This document shows positions 24,140-38,386 of a stretch of DNA of 64,000 bases, in pieces. Below the pieces are notes generated by a model that searched no databases, was not told the origin of the DNA, and was given only the letters and a program-made list of their open reading frames with translations. This stretch comes from Congeria kusceri (Eukaryota > Mollusca > Bivalvia > Myida > Dreissenidae): NCBI GenBank assembly GCA_027627225.1, contig CM051024.1, positions 43,580,847 to 43,644,846 on the forward strand, in the 5' to 3' direction. The position numbers and the translations under genes are program-made. How positions within the stretch are numbered: position 1 is the first letter of the stretch; the number at the start of each line of letters is the position of its first letter.

Positions 24140-25274
24140 CTAAAAGCATGTGCTATATGAGTGCATTTTTGCTAAAAGAAAACATTTGTTTGAATGAAGT
24201 TCAATTTCCCAAGTTTGTAATGGTTTAGACTGACAAAACGCATAGGCCTTGAGTTTAGTCTTCTTCATTTTCGGTTTCGGCGTAATGCTATTGATCATAG
24301 ATTCACTCAAAACATTGATGCTGCTGCCTGTGTCTATAATCATATTTGTATTGACAACGTTTACCTTCAATCTGTTACTAGGCACATTTCTATTTGCAAT
24401 AACGGTCCTTTGCAAACTAAACATTATTTCGTTATCGGAGTAATTTTGAACGTTTTCGTTTCCGGATACTTCATTGACCTGTCTCTGCCGTTCGTGATAG
24501 CCGTTTGTCCTGTTCCTGCACACTCTTACGAAATGATTAACTTAATTGTGGCAGTATTTGCATGTCTTCCCGTGAGCTGGACACCTCCCGTTGTTATGTG
24601 GGTATTCGAGTCCACAGTTCCTACATGTCTTCTTGTGGCGATTTGCAGTTGCTGTTGCATCTCGTTGCGCATGTACTCGAATATGTTATCTAGCCGACGG
24701 TCCATATTTCACATTGTTCACCGAGTGTCCGTGATAGAATTTCTGTCCATACACCGAGCCTGCTTTTCGGATGTTTCCATTGTTCTTGCCATTGTGAGTA
24801 CGTCTGTAAGTGACTTCTCTTCTTCTAAATACTTAATTTAGTTGAAATGAATCCCTGAATTAGCTGGCTTTTTATTTCACCCTCTTTGTCAAAAACAAAA
24901 ACAAAGTCACAGTTGTCTGCCTTTTGACGTAATCGGGTTGCGAACTGATATATGGATTCGTCTTTGTTTTATTATATATTGCGGAATTCATATCTTTCAT
25001 ATTCTTTATTTCTCTGTGGATAGAAGTAGTTTGTTAGTCCTTGTTTTACTTGTTCACCATTTATTTCGTCATCGTCTAGTGACAGCGTTTCATATATTTC
25101 AAACACATCGTCTCCAGCTTAATGCAACAGTAACTCTTTCTTACGCTTCTTTGAGTTGATGTTCAATGGCACAAACAAATTTTCAATTTTCGCAATGTAT
25201 TTATTCCATCGTATTCCTAATGAATTCTCCTCACCATGCACTTCAAACTTCGGAAACGCCGGTAACGCAGTCAT
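24140..25274 (-). pseudogene. Ty3/gypsy-type gag-protease remnant
   Basis: The minus strand from the ATG at 25274 reads like the gag of K02A2.6-like Ty3/gypsy elements: a start with FPKFEVHG, then a central ESIYQFATRLRQKADNCDF, then EIKSQLIQGFIST, a zinc knuckle CRNCG...CPAHGKTCKYC (about 24560-24625), and the retropepsin active-site motif IDTGSSINVL near 24320. The frame is interrupted by several in-frame stops (after KELLLH, after FRNI, in the zinc knuckle) and ends in unrelated sequence after the protease flap region. There is no reverse transcriptase or LTR nearby. Plus-strand open frames across 24249-25392 are shadows of this fragment. Confidence 0.8.
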
Positions 25275-25279
25275 GATTT

Positions 25280-25726
25280 TGCAGTTAATAATCCAGACTG
25301 AGTTTAGTTTTATGACAACTTATTCACATATAACACAATTTACTTTTTCTTTTGTAATCCTCGTCGCCAATGTAATGTTCTATGACCCATAAAGGGATGG
25401 TTAAATCAAGACCCAAGCGGGATTTGTCTTTCATACGTTTAATCTGTATCACTATCTAAAGGCAACTGCTAACAAAGTAGCATGCATTATAATACAACAC
25501 AACTCTCATTCGCTAAGCCAAGAGTAGGCGTGGCTTATCAGCCAATCGCTGACAACTACAATAATGGAAATTAATTTGTAAGTAACGAAACAATATTTTG
25601 TTCGAGCTAATTATCTTTTTATGCAAACGGAATTATATACATGCCAGTTAACAAGTCAATCTGCAAAGGCCAGAATAACCGATGAAGCGTAGTAGTTAGG
25701 CGCATCGATTGTTAGTGCTTCGTAGC
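25280..25726. other. No recognised feature
   Basis: Short stretch of unique-looking DNA between the gag remnant and a palindrome. Confidence 0.4.
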
Positions 25727-25766
25727 CAAAGATCTATAAATAAACATGTTTATTTATAGATCTTTG
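25727..25766. repeat. Perfect 40-bp palindrome
   Basis: The left arm CAAAGATCTATAAATAAACA is followed directly by its exact reverse complement, with no spacer. It stands alone, with no longer terminal repeats beyond it, just before one member of a dispersed repeat pair. Confidence 0.95.
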
Positions 25767-25794
25767 TCCGTAGATTACGGAGTCAAAATATGGG

Positions 25795-25905
25795 TTACAA
25801 TATACTAATTCCAATCCTTATTTAATTTAATGTAAAAGCGATAACTTTAACCAAAAATAAATGCAACGTTTTGCACATAGGGACCCTCATAACCATACTT
25901 TATCT
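25795..25905. repeat. Dispersed repeat, member A
   Basis: About 110 bases containing CAATATACTAATTCCAATCC and AAGCGATAACTTTAACCAAA are repeated with few changes at 26784-26889. The pair flanks about 0.9 kb of unrelated DNA. Confidence 0.85.
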
Positions 25906-26783
25906 TGAAGAGCATTCTAAGCTGAATTGATTTAAGCAATAAAAAGGGTATATCATGTAGTATGTAAGAAAGAACTCGACACTAAACAAAGTTCACTTTT
26001 TTATCACCATCTTTTTACCGGCTACTTTCTAGTTGAATGTAACCCGCCTCAGAGCAGGTGTCCTGCTGTAGTTTCCAATCTCAAAACGTATAGGTGATTT
26101 ATTAGTGCACACAAATGCTTACCCAAAAACGAATATCCAAGCAAGTGTCTAAACCTAAAAACATGTCTTCGAGTTAAATTTGTTGATTTATTTAGAGAGT
26201 ACAACCCTACATGACTTATTTATTTAGTGTAATGTGACCTGTAAGACAACTTAAAGATTTGAGATCGCAAAAGAAACCAAATCTACATCATTATTAACAT
26301 ATTTCTAATGTGCATGCAAAGTTTCAGACCGATCCACAAGGTAGAAATGCTTGAAAACGCATTTGAGAATTGTGCATGATAAGCAATCTGGCTTGCGTTT
26401 TCAGTGCTTTGATTTTTTTTTATATGGGGGTGCCTGAGCCAAAATATGTACTTAATTCATAGAAATTAGTCAAAATACTAGACTATTTTTTACATACTTT
26501 AATTCAATAGAGATGAATATTGTATCATACGCGTTTATTTTGGGTTGAGCGTGATTGGGTGTGCTGCGAAATGCATAAGACGAGTTTCCGTACTTTTTTT
26601 CTTGCTTTTCTTTTTTAACTTGAAAAAGCGGTTTTCGCTGTAAAAATCGTAATGCACATTCAAACCATGATATTTATCGCATTTTTTCCGTGAAACGCAT
26701 CACAACCAATAAAACCAAACAGTAACATTGTGATTTTATGTAAACATTGCCCCTTTAAGGCCGCTGCCTGTTTTGTGTTTAGG
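25906..26783. other. No recognised feature
   Basis: AT-rich DNA. ACATTGCCCCTTTAAGG near 26745 resembles a TTAA-flanked transposon terminus, but I find no partner. Confidence 0.35.
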
Positions 26784-26889
26784 TTGCAATATACTAATTC
26801 CAATCCTTATGCAATTTAATGTAAAAGCGATAACTTTAACCAAAAATAAATGCAACATTTTGCACATAGAGACCATCGTAACCATACTT
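26784..26889. repeat. Dispersed repeat, member B
   Basis: Second copy of the 25795-25905 sequence. It leads straight into the GGTCAAGGTCACACTT module array, so it is probably the left part of that element, with member A a truncated copy. Confidence 0.75.
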
Positions 26890-27800
26890 GTTATGCCCCT
26901 ACCATCAATGATGGGAGGGGGGGGGGGGGGACATATACAGTTTATCCTGTCCGTGGGTACGTACGTATGTACGTATGTATGTACGTGTGTACGTATGTAC
27001 GTGTGTACATATGTTCGGATTCTTGTCCGGACAATAACTTTGTCCAGCCTAGAAGGATTTTCAAATAACTTGGCAGAAATATTAAGCATAATGAGACGGT
27101 GTGTCGCGCGCAAGAACCAGGTCCCTAGGTCCAAGGTCAAGGTCACACTTAAAGGTAAATTGTCAAATATAAGAATTTAAGCCATATATACTGTCTGAAA
27201 CTTTGTTTTGTCCAGCATAGAAGGAATTTCAAATAACTAGGAACAAGTATTAAGCATGGTGAGACGGTGTGTCGCGCGTAAGAACCAGGTCTCTAGGTCC
27301 AAGGTCAAGGTCACACTTAAAGGTCAAATGTCAAATATAAGAATTTGAGCCTTCTATCCGTGTTCATAGCATACTTTTGTCCAGCATGGAAGGAATTTCG
27401 AATAACTTGGTACAAGTGGTGAGCATGGTCAGACGGTGTGTCGCGCACAAGAACCAGATCCCTAGGTCCAAGGTCAAGGACACACTTAAAGGTCAAACGT
27501 CAAATATAAGAATTTAAGCCTTCTAACACTGTCCGAAGCATAATTTTGTCCAGCATGGAAGGAATTTCAAATAACTTTGCAAAAGTGTTGAGCATGGCGA
27601 GACTGTGTGTCGGGCGCAATTACCACGTCCCTACGTCCACGGTAAAGGTCACACTTAAAGGTCAAAGGTCAAATATAAGAATTTCTCCGGAGCATTATTA
27701 TGTCCAGCATAGAGCAAATTTCAAATAACATGGCACAAGTGTTGAGCATAATAAGTCGGTGTGTCGAGCGCAAGAACCAGGTCCCTAGGTCCAAGGTCCA
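26890..27800 (+). mobile_element. Modular repeat element with five units of about 168 bp
   Basis: After a G-run at 26919-26930 and an ACGT/GTATGTAC tetranucleotide tract (26955-27012), five modules start near 27042, 27209, 27380, 27548 and 27701. Each has TTTGTCCAGCATGGAAGGAA, GAGACGGTGTGTCGCGCG, AAGAACCAGGTCCCTAGGTC and CAAGGTCAAGGTCACACTTA. The last module runs into the CCCT microsatellite. No transposase frame is visible. Confidence 0.7.
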
Positions 27801-27804
27801 GGTC

Positions 27805-28180
27805 CCTCCCTCCCTCCCTCCCTCCGTCCGTCCGTCAGTCCGTCTCTCCCTCCCTCCCTCCCTCCCTCCCTCCCTCCCTCCCTCCCTCCCTCCCTCCCTC
27901 CCTCCCTCCCTCCCTCCCTCCCTCCCTCCCTCCCTCCCTCCCTCCCTCCCTCCCTCCCTCCCTCCCTCCCTCCCTCCCTCCCTCCCTCCCTCCCTCCCTC
28001 CCTCCCTCCCTCCCTCCATCCATCCATCCATCCGTCAGTCAGTCAGTCATTCAGTCATTCAATCAGTCATTCATTCATTTCCATCCATCCGTCATTCCAT
28101 CCATCTATCTTACTAATCTAATCATTCAAATACCCACTCATTCACCTATTCATTCATTTACTCACTCATTCATTCATTTA
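27805..28180. repeat. CCCT tetranucleotide microsatellite grading into ATCC/ATTC
   Basis: About 210 bases of almost pure TCCC repeats (27805-28018) pass into CATC, CAGT and CATT variants up to about 28180. Peptide frames of Pro-Ser-Leu or Gly-Arg-Glu repeats across it are artefacts. Confidence 0.95.
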
Positions 28181-28199
28181 TCCCATCCATGAATCAATC

Positions 28200-30519
28200 C
28201 ATTTATCAACCATATGATCTAGAATCAACCCAAATCCATCCGGCTATCCAACCATATATCATGCATATACGTGGAGATATTCAAACCGAAACCACGCCTA
28301 TATCGAGTTAGTCACTACAGTGGAGTTCTTCCGTTGAAACCAGATGAATTTAAATGACATTGCCACGTGTCTATACCTTAAACAATGTAACTGATAAAAC
28401 GGGCGACTCATGGAATAGTTGTCAGCCGCCTGACTATCATTCGTGCTTTTCACCCTAGAAGACCCAGTTTTGCTTCCCGACCGCATGTGAGTAATGAAGT
28501 TAGTGGTGCACTTCTACCGTGCACTCTTGCCAACCCCTCATCACACCACACGCAAATTCAAAATCGTTTAAAAGTAACTACGTGTAATAGAAGTTGGAAA
28601 CTGTTGTTTTGATTCAAAAATAGCCTCTACTTCATTTCGATGTGTCTCAAAAATGAAAAAGGACACACTTCTTTTGATTTTATACCGCAGATAAATATAC
28701 CATATCTGCCCCGATGTCCGAGGTGAAAATAATCTTACATAGAAACGATTGCAAGGGGTTTTATAATACTGGGCTGTCCAAATACTACATATGAACGGGC
28801 TGTCATATACTACATATAAACTAATGTCCGGGCTATCAAAGTAATGTAGAACGAACGAGTGTCCGGGGTTCCATAATCACGTACGAACCTATGTCCGTCC
28901 TTAAAGAAACCAATGTTCGGATACCGTATCCACAGATTATGACGATTTTTTTGCGCTTCAAAACGTCATAAACTACAATATAGACGCATATGGGAACGTT
29001 TGATGCAATTCGGATCACTTTCACGTATCCTCAGAATGCTTTGTTTCAGCGAATATCATATTAGGCAGTTAAAAGTTAGTTTCAAAGGTATACGTTTAGA
29101 AATAGTTCTCCATATCAAATTAATTACTTTCAGTTTAACTTATCATAAGAGTTTAATGAAATTAAGGCTATATTGATTTTTCCGCGCTTTCGCGAGTTTT
29201 GTGACCATTACTGTATCCTAGAATGAGGTTAAGCGGTAGTGATGTTGAATATATAGAAATCCAGGGGCGTAGCTTCCTGTAGGCACTATAGGCACGTGCC
29301 TGTACATTTTTTTTCCCAGAGATGAACAATTTAAATATGCCAAAAAATGCAATAAAAGCAAGACGGGGATGGGAGTAAGGGAATCATTCTTGGCTGTGTT
29401 GCTACTTTATTGTTTAACGAGTCGATTGCGTCAATATGAAATAAATTTCATGAAACACACGCTTATTTTACAATTATTTTGTAGAATCGGGTTTTAGCTG
29501 CAGTTAGTTGTTTGTAGCCACATACGAAAATAAACTCACCTGGCCCAAATTATCGCTTACAGCGTCATTGTGTACATTCGGCCTATTATGCCTATACATT
29601 TTTTTAACCCAAGCAACGCCCCTGAAATTTTCTCGAAGTAACACGCATCTTAAACATTAAAGCGTCCAGTGGACACGTCAGTGCTACGATGTTACTAAGG
29701 CGGTGTTATGATTACGCAATAGGACTCTTTCTGCCCATAGTTCCCCCACTTCCCGAAGTGAATGCGTGCCTACAAGTTGCCCAAGGCTGTTGTCTAAGAT
29801 TACCTATAACGATCCGTTAAGGGGCACTACCTGGGGCTTTGTTTCACATTACAAGTTTTAGAAATTCGAACATAGCACACGATTTGTGCCCAGTCTAAAA
29901 GCGCATGCCCCATGTGCGTTGAATCTGTGCGTGATTGGTTGGTGTTGGATTAGCAATAATGATAAGTTTAGGGGCACGACATATTTTCACAAAACATTGT
30001 ATTCTTCTTTCTTTTTAAAATTTAATGTTTTCATTATGTATTACATAAGCTTTGGGATCAGCTGGGTGGGGGGTGGACACGTCCCCCCCCCCACACACAC
30101 ACCCAGTGCCCCCCGGTAAAGCGGGCCTGCTATTTGTATTCCAGATATATCTAGTGTTTTAAGCATGTCGATATAGACGTATCTGTATACTTCTGTAAAA
30201 GTTCGTATTCATTCAATTTTATTTCAGTACCTGTTCTACCTTACTACTCCTATGTATTAAAATGGATTGGTTCAACCGAAATAAAAACAAAACGCCGATG
30301 GTTTCATATTTATTCCGGAATTTCTGTGTACCGGTAGTGTAGTACATTTTTATCGAGTGCATCGGGATTCTCTGCCATATGGAAATCGCCTCCAGAAGAC
30401 ATGCTACGGGGTACGGGGGATAGTGCATGATGCAGGAGACCCTGTGTATTTTAGTGTCCGGTGTGAAGCACCTAGTACACTGCACCTCGGTTTAACATAT
30501 GATGCGAAAAACGAGTTAG
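28200..30519. other. No secure feature
   Basis: Mostly unique-looking DNA. A GC-richer patch at 28385-28540 could be a small first exon on the minus strand (ATG at 28486, donor-like TTTAAG|GTATAG), but nothing supports it further. A patch at about 29262-29300 (GGGGCGTAGCTTCCTGTAGG) looks like part of a dispersed repeat. Confidence 0.35.
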
Positions 30520-30592
30520 TGGGTTAGGGTGTAGCGGGGGTTCGAGCCTGCAACCCCCGGGTTGTGAAGCCAGTGCGACCACGGATCCGCCA
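30520..30592 (-). repeat. tRNA-like SINE head
   Basis: The minus strand has GATCCGTGGTCGCACTGGC (A-box-like) and GCAGGCTCGAACCCCCGC (B box), separated by CTTCACAACCCGGGGGTT. The spacing fits a tRNA-derived promoter, but the arms do not close into a clean cloverleaf. Confidence 0.45.
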
Positions 30593-30954
30593 AAACTGAA
30601 CTCAAAACTCTTAACGTAGTTATCACAGTACATTTGATTGTGAACACAATCATAGACAGTACAACCAACAAAATACATATTTGTACGCGCATTTAATGAA
30701 ACACATACAAGATAGGATCTACCGGTAATACAGTATGATCATTTTATGTTCTTCGAAATATGAGTCACTGCAAATAATGTAAACTCTTTTGCTCTAGTTG
30801 TGTACATTGTACCAGATGCAAATGATAATGAAAACAGTGTAGAGACCGTATTACTAGTAAGCCAATATTATATATACGTTATGTCCAATTTATAGTAGTA
30901 GTCGACTAGTGTTGTAGTCAACATTGTATATAATGTTGTTGAATTGATCCCTCC

Positions 30955-31024
30955 ACGTCACATTTGCCATTACGTATAGCATTATTTTCTACTCCACATT
31001 TACCATTACGTAGCACTGCGTTAA
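30955..31024. repeat. Left part of a tandem repeat split by a MITE
   Basis: Units of about 37-40 bp contain CACATTTACCATTACGTAGCACTGCGTTAATTCTA. This left part ends GCACTGCGTTAA exactly where the element at 31025 begins. The rest of the array resumes at 31524. Confidence 0.8.
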
Positions 31025-31523
31025 AGGGACTATGTGAATGAAAAGGTCTCAAGAGGGTAATTTCTGAAAAAAAACTCTTAAATTAATATATTAATAATGA
31101 CATAATAACGGTTAAAATAAGGTATGCATACTTTTTTTTTTCGCATTTTGAGATAAAAATCAATTTATAATATGGGTGACGTTTGTTTGGGCCTTTTCAT
31201 GTTTACATTTTGACGTCAGAATGGTGAGTATTTTGTTTAGCCATAGTTAACACATGTTTTTTTACAAATGAAGCCTAATAGCGCAGTTGGTTAAAGCGCT
31301 GTCTACCGTCATTTCTTAGTATGGCTCCTAAGTCATGAGTTCGATACCCGCTTAGGGTTTTATTGTTCAGACATGTTTGCTGATTTGTTTTTATTAAATA
31401 TCTCACTATGTATTGTGTTATTTATTCTTTATTTAATTTACACGTCTTAGTTTTAGCGCATTACTAGTATCTAATAGCATTTATAGTGCAATAGGGCACA
31501 CATTTTTTGTTGACATAGTCCCT
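31025..31523. mobile_element. piggyBac-type MITE, 499 bp, TTAA target site, tRNA-like interior
   Basis: The termini are AGGGACTATGT and ACATAGTCCCT, perfect 11-base inverted repeats, each flanked outside by TTAA (31021-31024 and 31524-31527). TTAA duplication is the hallmark of piggyBac-superfamily insertion. Removing the insert and one TTAA restores GCGTTAATTCTA, which is the unit of the surrounding tandem repeat. The interior carries AGCGCAGTTGGTTAAAGCGC and GAGTTCGATACCC, a tRNA A box and B box with a class II-like long variable arm. No transposase is encoded, so mobilisation would depend on an enzyme in trans. Superfamily assignment is inference from the termini. Confidence 0.8.
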
Positions 31524-31685
31524 TTAATTCTACGTCACATTTTTGATTACGTAGCACTGCGTTAATTCTAAATCACATTTACCATTACGTAGCACTGCGT
31601 TAATTCTAAATCACATTTATCATTACGTAGTACTGCGTTAATACTACGTCACATTTACCATTACGTTGTACGTACCTCTGCGTTA
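31524..31685. repeat. Right part of the split tandem repeat
   Basis: About four units of CATTACGTAGCACTGCGTTAATTCTAAATCACATTTAC, continuing the array interrupted at 31024. The surrounding units show which sequence existed before the insertion. Confidence 0.85.
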
Positions 31686-32236
31686 CATTTTGGCTGTTAA
31701 AAAAAATCAAACTTTCTATATAGTATATTGACACAATAAAGAAGCTTTTGTATGAAAACTATGACCAGTAATCATTGGAGTTTTCATACAATACCGGGTT
31801 ATATAAGTCTGTATGAACTGACCCTTTATACGCTAATTTTATTCCGATGATCAACCGTAATCATGCATAGCGCAAATAAAAATACAGTACATATATACAG
31901 CAACATATTTTCGAAAGACGGCAGGTGAATACACTGAACACATATTTGTAATTTTATGATAAATTTATAATAAATTTATTTTCATTTTAATACAGTGTAT
32001 GTTCAGACAGAAGGAAAGTGCGAATATAGTTTGAAAAGCGCTTGTTTTTTATTGTTTTAATGAAAAAGCACAATCCTTGTGTTAATGTCTGATTTTTATA
32101 AAGACAATTATTGGGAGCTATTATGAGCTAAAAACTTATATACATGCAAATTACTTTATGACTTACATGACAGGAAACAACAACTTGATTCCAGTGTCTC
32201 GATTATTTGAATCCATTCTGTCGAAAAAGGCTTTAA

Positions 32237-32347
32237 TCATATGTACACAAATACGGCCATGTAATCAGCCAAGCCGAACTGTCGCCTGTTGTAAAAGCCA
32301 TCTGAGTTCATGTGCGAGTAACTAAGGTGGTCATCCCAGGCACAATA
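32237..32347 (-). pseudogene. Orphan 3' fragment of secreted-family exon 3 (downstream of copy 1)
   Basis: The minus strand encodes CAWDDHLSYSHMNSDGFYNR then RQFGLADYMAVFVYI and a stop. Relative to intact copies it lacks the PQFIYSD stretch (a 21-base deletion). It has no splice acceptor or upstream part. A similar orphan tail follows copy 3. Confidence 0.75.
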
Positions 32348-32400
32348 ATAATAAAAAGAAAATCGATAATTTGAGTTCATTCTGCGAAAGAGGGTTAGTT

Positions 32401-34796
<2,396 letters not shown>

Positions 34797-34799
34797 TTT

Positions 34800-36925
34800 G
34801 GTTGATTAATTGTTTTTTTGTCGAAATATTTTACTAATGGTATTTGTTCTTTGAATTACTATGACGTGAAATAATGCTCTTTCTGTTGGCGTGTTTCCTT
34901 TTCTACTCTCAGCCCTGCATTTGTTTTATAAACACATAGTTTAGAAGTCGACAGGAACGTAGCTCGTCCTCTGCTATTCATCACAAATCATAAATTCTGC
35001 CATCTGAATTAAAATATCATTTGTTTAACATACTTGCAAACCTGTATGTATGCATTTACAGTAAAATTATTTTTTGTACTAGTTATACTAGTATGAGTGT
35101 GCTGGGTAGATACTATGGTACTGTAATTTTAACTCTTTACTTCTAGGACACTGAAATGACATTGCTGCAATCCAGTACAGCTACGTGTTTGCCTTCATCA
35201 ATCATCATAAAACAAGAAGTTGATGTTTGTGTCTGAATTTGTTGTGTGTAATCGTCCGAAACGTAAGCTGTTTGTTTACCATAGACAATCACGATCATGC
35301 TGAATTTGGAAAGAATGTAAACAGCCTGAGTTTTTTTTCTCGAGCAATATCATATATAATGTGGCAGGTGAATAATGCAAATACAATCACGTAATGTGTT
35401 CAGCTATTAACCAAATACCAGTCTAATGTTAAACTGCTGAAAATGCAGTAATTATAAAGTTGTTTAAGAAAAACGTATTTTTCCTTAAAAAAAATAATTC
35501 TGTTCTAAACGTTAACATATGTATGTTTACCGGGAATAAATTTTATGTTAACATATTCATTGACGGGATTATTAACACGAATAATGCAATGCGTTGGTAG
35601 AATGGTAGACTATTTTTTTTATTAAAGTGACCTATGCTATAAAAATACAAACATACATCAATTTACAAATGTGTTCATTAAACACCCGTCCCTATGGGCT
35701 TATTAGCCACTGTCAAACAAAATATTGCATGACACATAATATTGTTTTAATGAATATAATTACACGTTTACAAACACGGCATTATGGCAATACAAAATGA
35801 AACAAAAGCAGCTTTCAAGTTAAGAATAATAATATTTCGGTTCGACAAATACAATTTCTTGCGTCTAAGCACATATGCCCGATTACGGTATCTTTGGAGT
35901 AAGAGGTTTTTCGGATAAACTCGTTAATAATAATTATAGTTTACTATTACTAGACATTGCTGAAAATCATCGTTATGCAGTAAGTTGTCATAATTATTTA
36001 TATTAATCGCAGGTTAGCAGAAAATGTTGTTCAGATTCCACTTTGTTTGCTGTTACACAACTTTTCATTACGCACAGTGTGCTTCATTTAAATAACAAAT
36101 GTTTAAAATGAAAATGTATTCTTATAATGTCGCAAAAATATCCATTTTACATAAGCCTATGAAAGTCACAGTTATTGTTCACTTCATTGAACAGTTCAGC
36201 TCAATTGTTAAATGTGACATTTTTGTAATTTTATATTCAAAATATGGTAAAATTAAGAAGCTTATGTTCGGTTTTTACCTGGATAAAAACACTAACACAA
36301 ATATACACTATACACGACACAGCCATACACTTTTGCTTTTTTAATTTCTAAAACATTCACTTAGGTTTTTAATTGAATCAATCTGGCCCATTTATGCCAT
36401 GGAGAACGCAACACAATTTCTAAAATTGTGTTTTGGTAAAGAAACACTAAGGTGACAGTTGTTTTAACACAATTACGTCCACAGTCATCCACAGAACGAA
36501 TTTGAAAAATTCTGACATATTCGTTTGATGTGAATCTTAAAATCTAGGTTTGTAAAATACAATACAGTATTTGTTAAGAAATGTTGTTCGTGGCTTGTTG
36601 TCATTGTGTCGAACGATAGAATAATAGCCAATCGCATAGCTAATTAGCTAATAGCTAATTATGATTCCAATTGCAAGTTATACACGGTTTTAAGCCAACT
36701 CTTTTGTACTTAACATCATCGGACCGTTTCTTTTTCAAGATTAACCTGCCGGTATTACAACAATCTTGAAGAAAACGAGTGTATATGTTTATTGCATCTT
36801 AAACATTAACACAATTTTTGAAGCTGTATGCATTTCCGCATGTGAACAGTTAGTTTCCTCTTTTAAATACTCTAAATGTGCAGTTAAGTTTTGTTTTCGA
36901 AGTACACCAATGCCTTTACATGTAA
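34800..36925. other. 5' flank of copy 1, part of the tandem segmental duplication
   Basis: Non-coding DNA that aligns over most of its length with 39290-41760 (for example AAACATATGTATGTTTACCG, CGACGGGATTATTAACACGA, GGAGAACGCA versus GGAGGACGCA). The duplicated block therefore covers gene plus 5' flank, with a period of about 4.5-4.9 kb. Confidence 0.8.
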
Positions 36926-37167
36926 TTATTTATTAAATCGTAAAATATAATTCAAGACAGCCTTATATGTTGAAGTTTTTAAATAAAAATACATTAGATT
37001 GGTCATTGACATCAACGGACATTTACACGACAAAGCAAATGTATACACATGGTTCCTACCACAGTAAATATGAATCAGTAAATACAACGTTGTATTAATG
37101 TTAAAACAGGAAATAAATAATAAAGAACATCGATTATTTGAAAACTTTATGTCGAAGAAGGTTAGTT

Positions 37168-37661
37168 TTATATGTGCACACACACGGCCATGTAATCAGC
37201 CAAGTCAAACTGTCGCCTGTTGTAAAAGTCATCCGAGTTCATGTCCGAGTATATGAACTGCGGGTAACTAGGATGCTGGTCCCAGGCGCAGCGTGACCCG
37301 CCGTCGATCACCGCAACATACCGTCTGTCGTTATCGCAGCCCGCATAACTTCTATTGATGTGAAATCGTCGCTGTATGTCTGAGTCAGTGGTGCGTCCGT
37401 CTATCGAAAAGAAGTTATATGGCCCCACGGTAGTTAGACAAGGCTAACCGGACAGCAGCATCAGGGAATTCGTAAACCAGTCCATCTTGGATGAACCACT
37501 GCCATTAAAAACAACGTACGCGGCTTCTCTATTTTCTTTGTAGAGTGCAAACTTCACGTACTTGATGGCGAGATTGTGCCACGTGTCCAAGGCAGGATCG
37601 CGATAGTGACCGGACAGGGAGCGCGCCATGGACAGCGGCTTGACATCAGAGGTTCCGGTTC
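37168..37661 (-). pseudogene. Secreted family copy 2, exon 3 with TAG
   Basis: The acceptor is CATATCACTAG as in copy 1. The only disabling change seen is the TAG at 37444-37446. Confidence 0.75.
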
Positions 37662-38078
37662 CTAGTGATATGTAAAATAAATTAATTTAATTTAATATTG
37701 ATGTTATTACAGACCTGAATGTGAGTCATTGATTTTCTTCTATACTTAGCTACAGCAGAACTAGCATGGTGTACACCTTTCATTTTCAAATGTATAGCTT
37801 ATAATGTATGTTTTCCATATTATACTCTACGACAGAAAAATGAAAATTAAATACTATGATTTTGCAAGACACACTCGAGATTAGTTTCTTTATACGATAC
37901 ACTTTTTGAATTACTACTGACAGAAATCAGTGGGAATTGTTAAAGACCTGTGAACATCATCAATACTTTACAAATATAATATAATTAACATATAATAACA
38001 TTGTTAGAAAGATTTGAGGACTAGTGCAAAAATAAGCAAATTATCAGACAAAATGAAAGCATAAATATAATGTAATGA

Positions 38079-38366
38079 GGCGTGTCGTGGGAAAGCCGTG
38101 TGCGTAAAATGTCGTCCCGGATCAGCCTGTGCAGTCCGCCCAGGCTTATCCAGGACGACATTTTCCGCTTGTATGGTATTTTCTGTTTCAATGCCCAGGC
38201 TTATCCAGGACGACATTTTCCGCTTGTATCAATGAATTCTCTTCTAAACATAAATCCACTGAAGGCGAAAAGTGCCTTCAAGGATTAGCTTGTGCGGACT
38301 ACACAGGCTGATCCTGTACGAAACTTTACGCACTTGCATTTAGCTCGGTTTTTCCACGGCACGGCT
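38079..38366. repeat. Fold-back element, copy 3
   Basis: The ends are GGCGTGTCGTGGG and CCACGGCACG. The interior has GGATCAGCCTGTGCAGTCCG and a short tandem duplication (CCCAGGCTTATCCAGGACGA occurs twice, about 38139 and 38200). It occupies the same intron site as copy 2 of the element, so insertion predates the gene duplication. Confidence 0.8.
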
Positions 38367-38386
38367 CATATGTTTGGAAAGAAAAC

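Noticed and set aside
25228..25240. GCATG|GTGAGG on the minus strand as the missing cofilin ATG exon
   Set aside because: It lies inside the gag coding remnant, so the donor match is most likely chance.
24249..25392. Several plus-strand hydrophobic open frames
   Set aside because: Antisense to the Ty3/gypsy gag-protease remnant.
27669..28192. Pro-Ser-Leu and Gly-Arg-Glu repeat proteins
   Set aside because: Translations of a CCCT microsatellite.
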